From assembly GCA_041645555.1 (NCBI GenBank), contig JBAZPX010000006.1, positions 1-50,903 of the forward strand: a DNA stretch of 50,903 nucleotides. The letters are read 5' to 3'. Position numbers and translations under genes: made by a program. The first letter of the stretch is position 1. Each line of letters opens with the position of its first letter. Below are positions 48,734 to 50,903 of the stretch, piece after piece. The stretch is from JAQTRU01 sp041645555 (GTDB taxonomy: Bacteria; Patescibacteriota; Patescibacteriia; Patescibacteriales; JAQTRU01). The notes under the pieces are model-generated. The model was given only the letters and a program-made list of their open reading frames with translations, was not told the DNA's origin and did no database searches.

Positions 48734-49573
48734 TTAACTCCTTCCCCTTCCTCTTCTTTTTATAATAAATTTATTTGAATATCTGTTTTTTCTCGTCTTA
48801 ACGCCCAAAGCCGGCTTGCCCCAAGGAGTCTTCGGATGCTTTAAGCCAATCGGCTGGTTGCCTTCGCCGCCGCCATGAGGATGATCAACCGGGTTCATGG
48901 CTTTACCGCGGACAGTCGGCCTTATGCCTAAATGCCGGCTGCGGCCGGCACTGCCTAATTTAATATGGCGCTTATCCGGATTGCTTACCTGGCCGATGGT
49001 GCAAAGGCATTCTTTGCTCACTAACCTGACTTCCCCGGAAGGCATTTTAATTTGGGCATATTTTCCCTCCACGCCCATAACCGAAACTGAATTTCCCGCT
49101 CCCCGGGCTACTCTTGCCCCTTGACCCGCCTCCAGTTCTAAGTTGTAAACCGCTACGCCGGCCGGAATATGTTTTACGGGCATAGCATTTCCTCTTTTTA
49201 TTTCAATCTGATTTTTCGAAGATAAAACTTCCTCGCCGACAACTAAATCAATCGGAGCTATAATATATCTCTTAGCCCCGTCTCGGTAATTAAGCAGGGC
49301 AATCCGTGCTCCCCGATTCGGATCATATTCAATTGAAGCGACTTTGGCCGGTATGTCAAATTTATCTCTCTTAAAGTCAACCTGGCGGATATATCTCTTG
49401 GCCCCGCCGCCTCTGTGCCGTATTGTAATTTTACCTTGAGCGTTGCGGCCGCCTTGCCTTTTTTTAATTATTATTAAACTTTTCTCCGGCTCGCTTCTGG
49501 TAATATCAAAAAAATCATCAAAAGTAGCTTGACGTCTTCCGGCTGTAGTTGGTTTTACTGTCTTAATTCCCAT
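48734..49573 (-). CDS. rplB: 50S ribosomal protein L2
   Basis: 279 aa, full length. GRNAQGKITIRHRGGGAKR, LEAGQGARVARGAGNSVSVM and the peptidyl-transferase loop GKAMNPVDHPHGGGEG are diagnostic. Confidence 0.97.
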   Translation of the reverse strand: MGIKTVKPTTAGRRQATFDDFFDITRSEPEKSLIIIKKRQGGRNAQGKITIRHRGGGAKRYIRQVDFKRDKFDIPAKVASIEYDPNRGARIALLNYRDGAKRYIIAPIDLVVGEEVLSSKNQIEIKRGNAMPVKHIPAGVAVYNLELEAGQGARVARGAGNSVSVMGVEGKYAQIKMPSGEVRLVSKECLCTIGQVSNPDKRHIKLGSAGRSRHLGIRPTVRGKAMNPVDHPHGGGEGNQPIGLKHPKTPWGKPALGVKTRKNRYSNKFIIKRRGRGRS

Positions 49574-49657
49574 AGTTCAACACGATTAGATTGATTACTT
49601 AGTTAAGATGAACCTTTAATGCGAATTCTTCTCTGCCTATCTTCACGAATGTTTTTA

Positions 49658-49699
49658 TAATGCGAATGCTGCGAATTATTATTTGCGGCATTCGCATTA
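49658..49699. repeat. Nested ATGCGAAT hairpin in the rplW-rplB spacer
   Basis: The 206-base spacer 49574-49779 has perfect 12-bp arms TAATGCGAATGC and GCATTCGCATTA here, inside outer arms near 49618-49628 and 49727-49738 with the same word. No gene was seen in the spacer. Confidence 0.65.
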
Positions 49700-49779
49700 C
49701 AGCAGGAAAGTTTAAGTCCGTATGCAGGATTCGCATTAAGGGATTGGTAATGGTTTAGAGCCGCAAAAAGCCAATTCTA

Positions 49780-50256
49780 CTACACGCCTTCGTAAACTTT
49801 TATTGTTTTGCCGGCGGGCAAAGCGACAATCGCTTTCTTCCAATCTTTCCTTCTCCCGAAAGTCCGGCCGCTGCGGACAGTTTTCCCTTCGGCTCTCATT
49901 ATATTGACCCCGACTGGTTTTACGCCATAAACCGCTTCAATCGCCTGGGCTATTTCTATCTTATTGGCTTTTGGGGAAACCGCAAAAACGTATTTATTTA
50001 AAACGCCCAGATTAGTCGCTTTTTCCGTTACCATAGGCTTGAGTAATATTCTGTATGCCCGGGAAAATTTGCTTTTTTTCTCTACTTCTTCAGCTTTCCC
50101 GCCTTTTTTAGAAGAAACTGGAACAACCGAACTTTCTTCATAAAGCTCTTTCATACTCTTCTTTTCCTCTTCTTTTTTGTCAGCCTTAAGCGCAACGGTT
50201 TTGGCCGCCGGCTTCTCTTCTTTCTTATCTTCTTTTTTTCTCCCGAATAAACTCAT
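49780..50256 (-). CDS. rplW: 50S ribosomal protein L23 with N-terminal extension
   Basis: 158 aa. The core starts about residue 65 (YRILLKPMVTEKATNLGVLN) and has EAVYGVKPVGVNIMRAEGK. The first 64 residues are Lys/Glu-rich (GRKKEDKKEEKPAAKTVALK) and are absent from typical L23. Confidence 0.93.
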   Translation of the reverse strand: MSLFGRKKEDKKEEKPAAKTVALKADKKEEEKKSMKELYEESSVVPVSSKKGGKAEEVEKKSKFSRAYRILLKPMVTEKATNLGVLNKYVFAVSPKANKIEIAQAIEAVYGVKPVGVNIMRAEGKTVRSGRTFGRRKDWKKAIVALPAGKTIKVYEGV

Positions 50257-50274
50257 AAATATAGTCTAAAAATT

Positions 50275-50903
50275 TTATTTGTATATTTCTTCCAATTTTT
50301 TAACGCCCGCAACAGTTAAGATCAAATCCTTATATTTAAGCAAGTCAACAATATTTATATTTTCCAGATTAATAATTTCCGTTCCGACTAAATTTCTCCC
50401 GGAATACTTTATTTTTTCGTCTTTTTTATCATTAATTATTAAAACGTTTCTTTTCACTTGTTTGTTTTTCCCTTCCTTAATTTTTTCTCCAGATTTCTTG
50501 GAATCTGATTTCGGCTTAGAGTTTTTATTTAAAACTTTTTCCAAACCTCCCAACATCTTATTAAAAACCTTAGTTTTATAAGCATCCATCTCTAATTTAT
50601 CCAGGATCAGCAGATTGCCGCCGGCTACCTTATCGGACAAAGCCATAAGGACCGCTTTCTTTCTCATTTTCTTGTTAATCTTTTTAGAAAAATTCCTGTC
50701 CTTGAGCGGACCAAAGGTAACTCCGCCGCCTTTCCAAATCGGAGACCGGCTTGAACCGGCTCTCGCTCGGCCCGTGCCTTTCTGCCGCCATGGCTTTTTA
50801 CCTCCGCCCCTTACTTCGCTTCTGTCTTTGGTGTGAGCCAGAACCTGGCGATTGTTAGCCATTTGCGCCACAACCACCTGATGGACTAAATTCTTATTTG
50901 CCG
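50275..50903 (-). CDS. rplD: 50S ribosomal protein L4, 5' end beyond the window
   Basis: The frame stays open to the window edge (NKNLVHQVVVAQMANNRQ upstream of any start), so the N-terminus is missing. RSEVRGGGKKPWRQKGTGRA and GSSRSPIWKGGGVTFGP form the exit-tunnel loop. There is a lysine-rich insertion around NSKPKSDSKKSGEKIKEGKN before the last strands (LIINDKKDE, ADLLKYKDLILT-like end). rplC, rpsJ and others would lie to the right. Confidence 0.94.
   Translation of the reverse strand, partial: ANKNLVHQVVVAQMANNRQVLAHTKDRSEVRGGGKKPWRQKGTGRARAGSSRSPIWKGGGVTFGPLKDRNFSKKINKKMRKKAVLMALSDKVAGGNLLILDKLEMDAYKTKVFNKMLGGLEKVLNKNSKPKSDSKKSGEKIKEGKNKQVKRNVLIINDKKDEKIKYSGRNLVGTEIINLENINIVDLLKYKDLILTVAGVKKLEEIYK

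Noticed and set aside
1..50903. CRISPR array
   Set aside because: No regularly spaced direct repeats with unique spacers; the repeats are dispersed hairpins and word repeats.
1..50903. Recoded TGA (Gly or Trp)
   Set aside because: TGA ends several conserved genes at the right place, for example scpA and the MEMO gene, and Gly/Trp positions in conserved proteins use standard codons.

Overview
The window looks like a chromosomal segment of a Patescibacteria (CPR) bacterium, probably of the Parcubacteria type; the finer rank is a guess. The evidence is an AT-rich sequence, almost every gene on the minus strand, a long S10/spc ribosomal operon with no rpmD (L30) between rpsE and rplO, short spacers full of AT-rich word repeats, and many small or surface proteins without clear homologues. 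TGA is used as an ordinary stop (for example in scpA), so nothing suggests a changed genetic code.

Layout. 1-9.7 kb: surface and exported proteins (a beta-helix protein cut by the window edge, a large LamG/lipase-like protein, a CAP-domain protein with calcium-binding repeats), small hypothetical and membrane proteins, and a RAYT-type transposase. 9.9-10.5 kb: tRNA-Tyr and tRNA-Thr with REP-like repeats. 10.5-23.2 kb: a housekeeping block with a TPR protein, class II aldolase, triosephosphate isomerase, D,D-carboxypeptidase, ScpB/ScpA, a YbaK-type deacylase, small unknown genes, AsnRS, a four-helix-bundle protein and AspRS. 23.5-31.5 kb: a G+C-rich PyrF-PyrE fusion that looks foreign, a MEMO-family protein, a MITE-like element, a DUF3160 protein, pyruvate kinase and a DUF4344 metalloprotease-like lipoprotein. 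31.5-35.4 kb: a two-gene restriction-modification cassette (nuclease-methylase fusion plus specificity subunit) bounded by about 120-bp direct repeats. 35.4-40 kb: a DEAD-box helicase, tRNA-Asn with an unusual leader, RecO, RuvX, Map and unknown proteins. 40.1-50.9 kb: secY and the S10/spc ribosomal operon, entered from the right and cut inside rplD.

The most striking item is the leader of tRNA-Asn (about 36.91-37.09 kb). A good sigma70-type promoter is followed by a 19-codon ORF with eight Asn codons. Its stop codon abuts a G-rich segment that can pair with the 5' arm of a terminator-like hairpin, and the U-run of that hairpin ends at the first base of tRNA-Asn. This is the architecture of amino-acid attenuation, but placed in front of a tRNA gene instead of a biosynthetic operon. 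It is an inference from sequence only. Other items of note are REP-like palindromes with a GTAG foot, one of them inside the transposase reading frame, covarying hairpins in the repeats flanking the R-M cassette, and several families of intergenic word repeats, one of which has entered the ruvX coding region.
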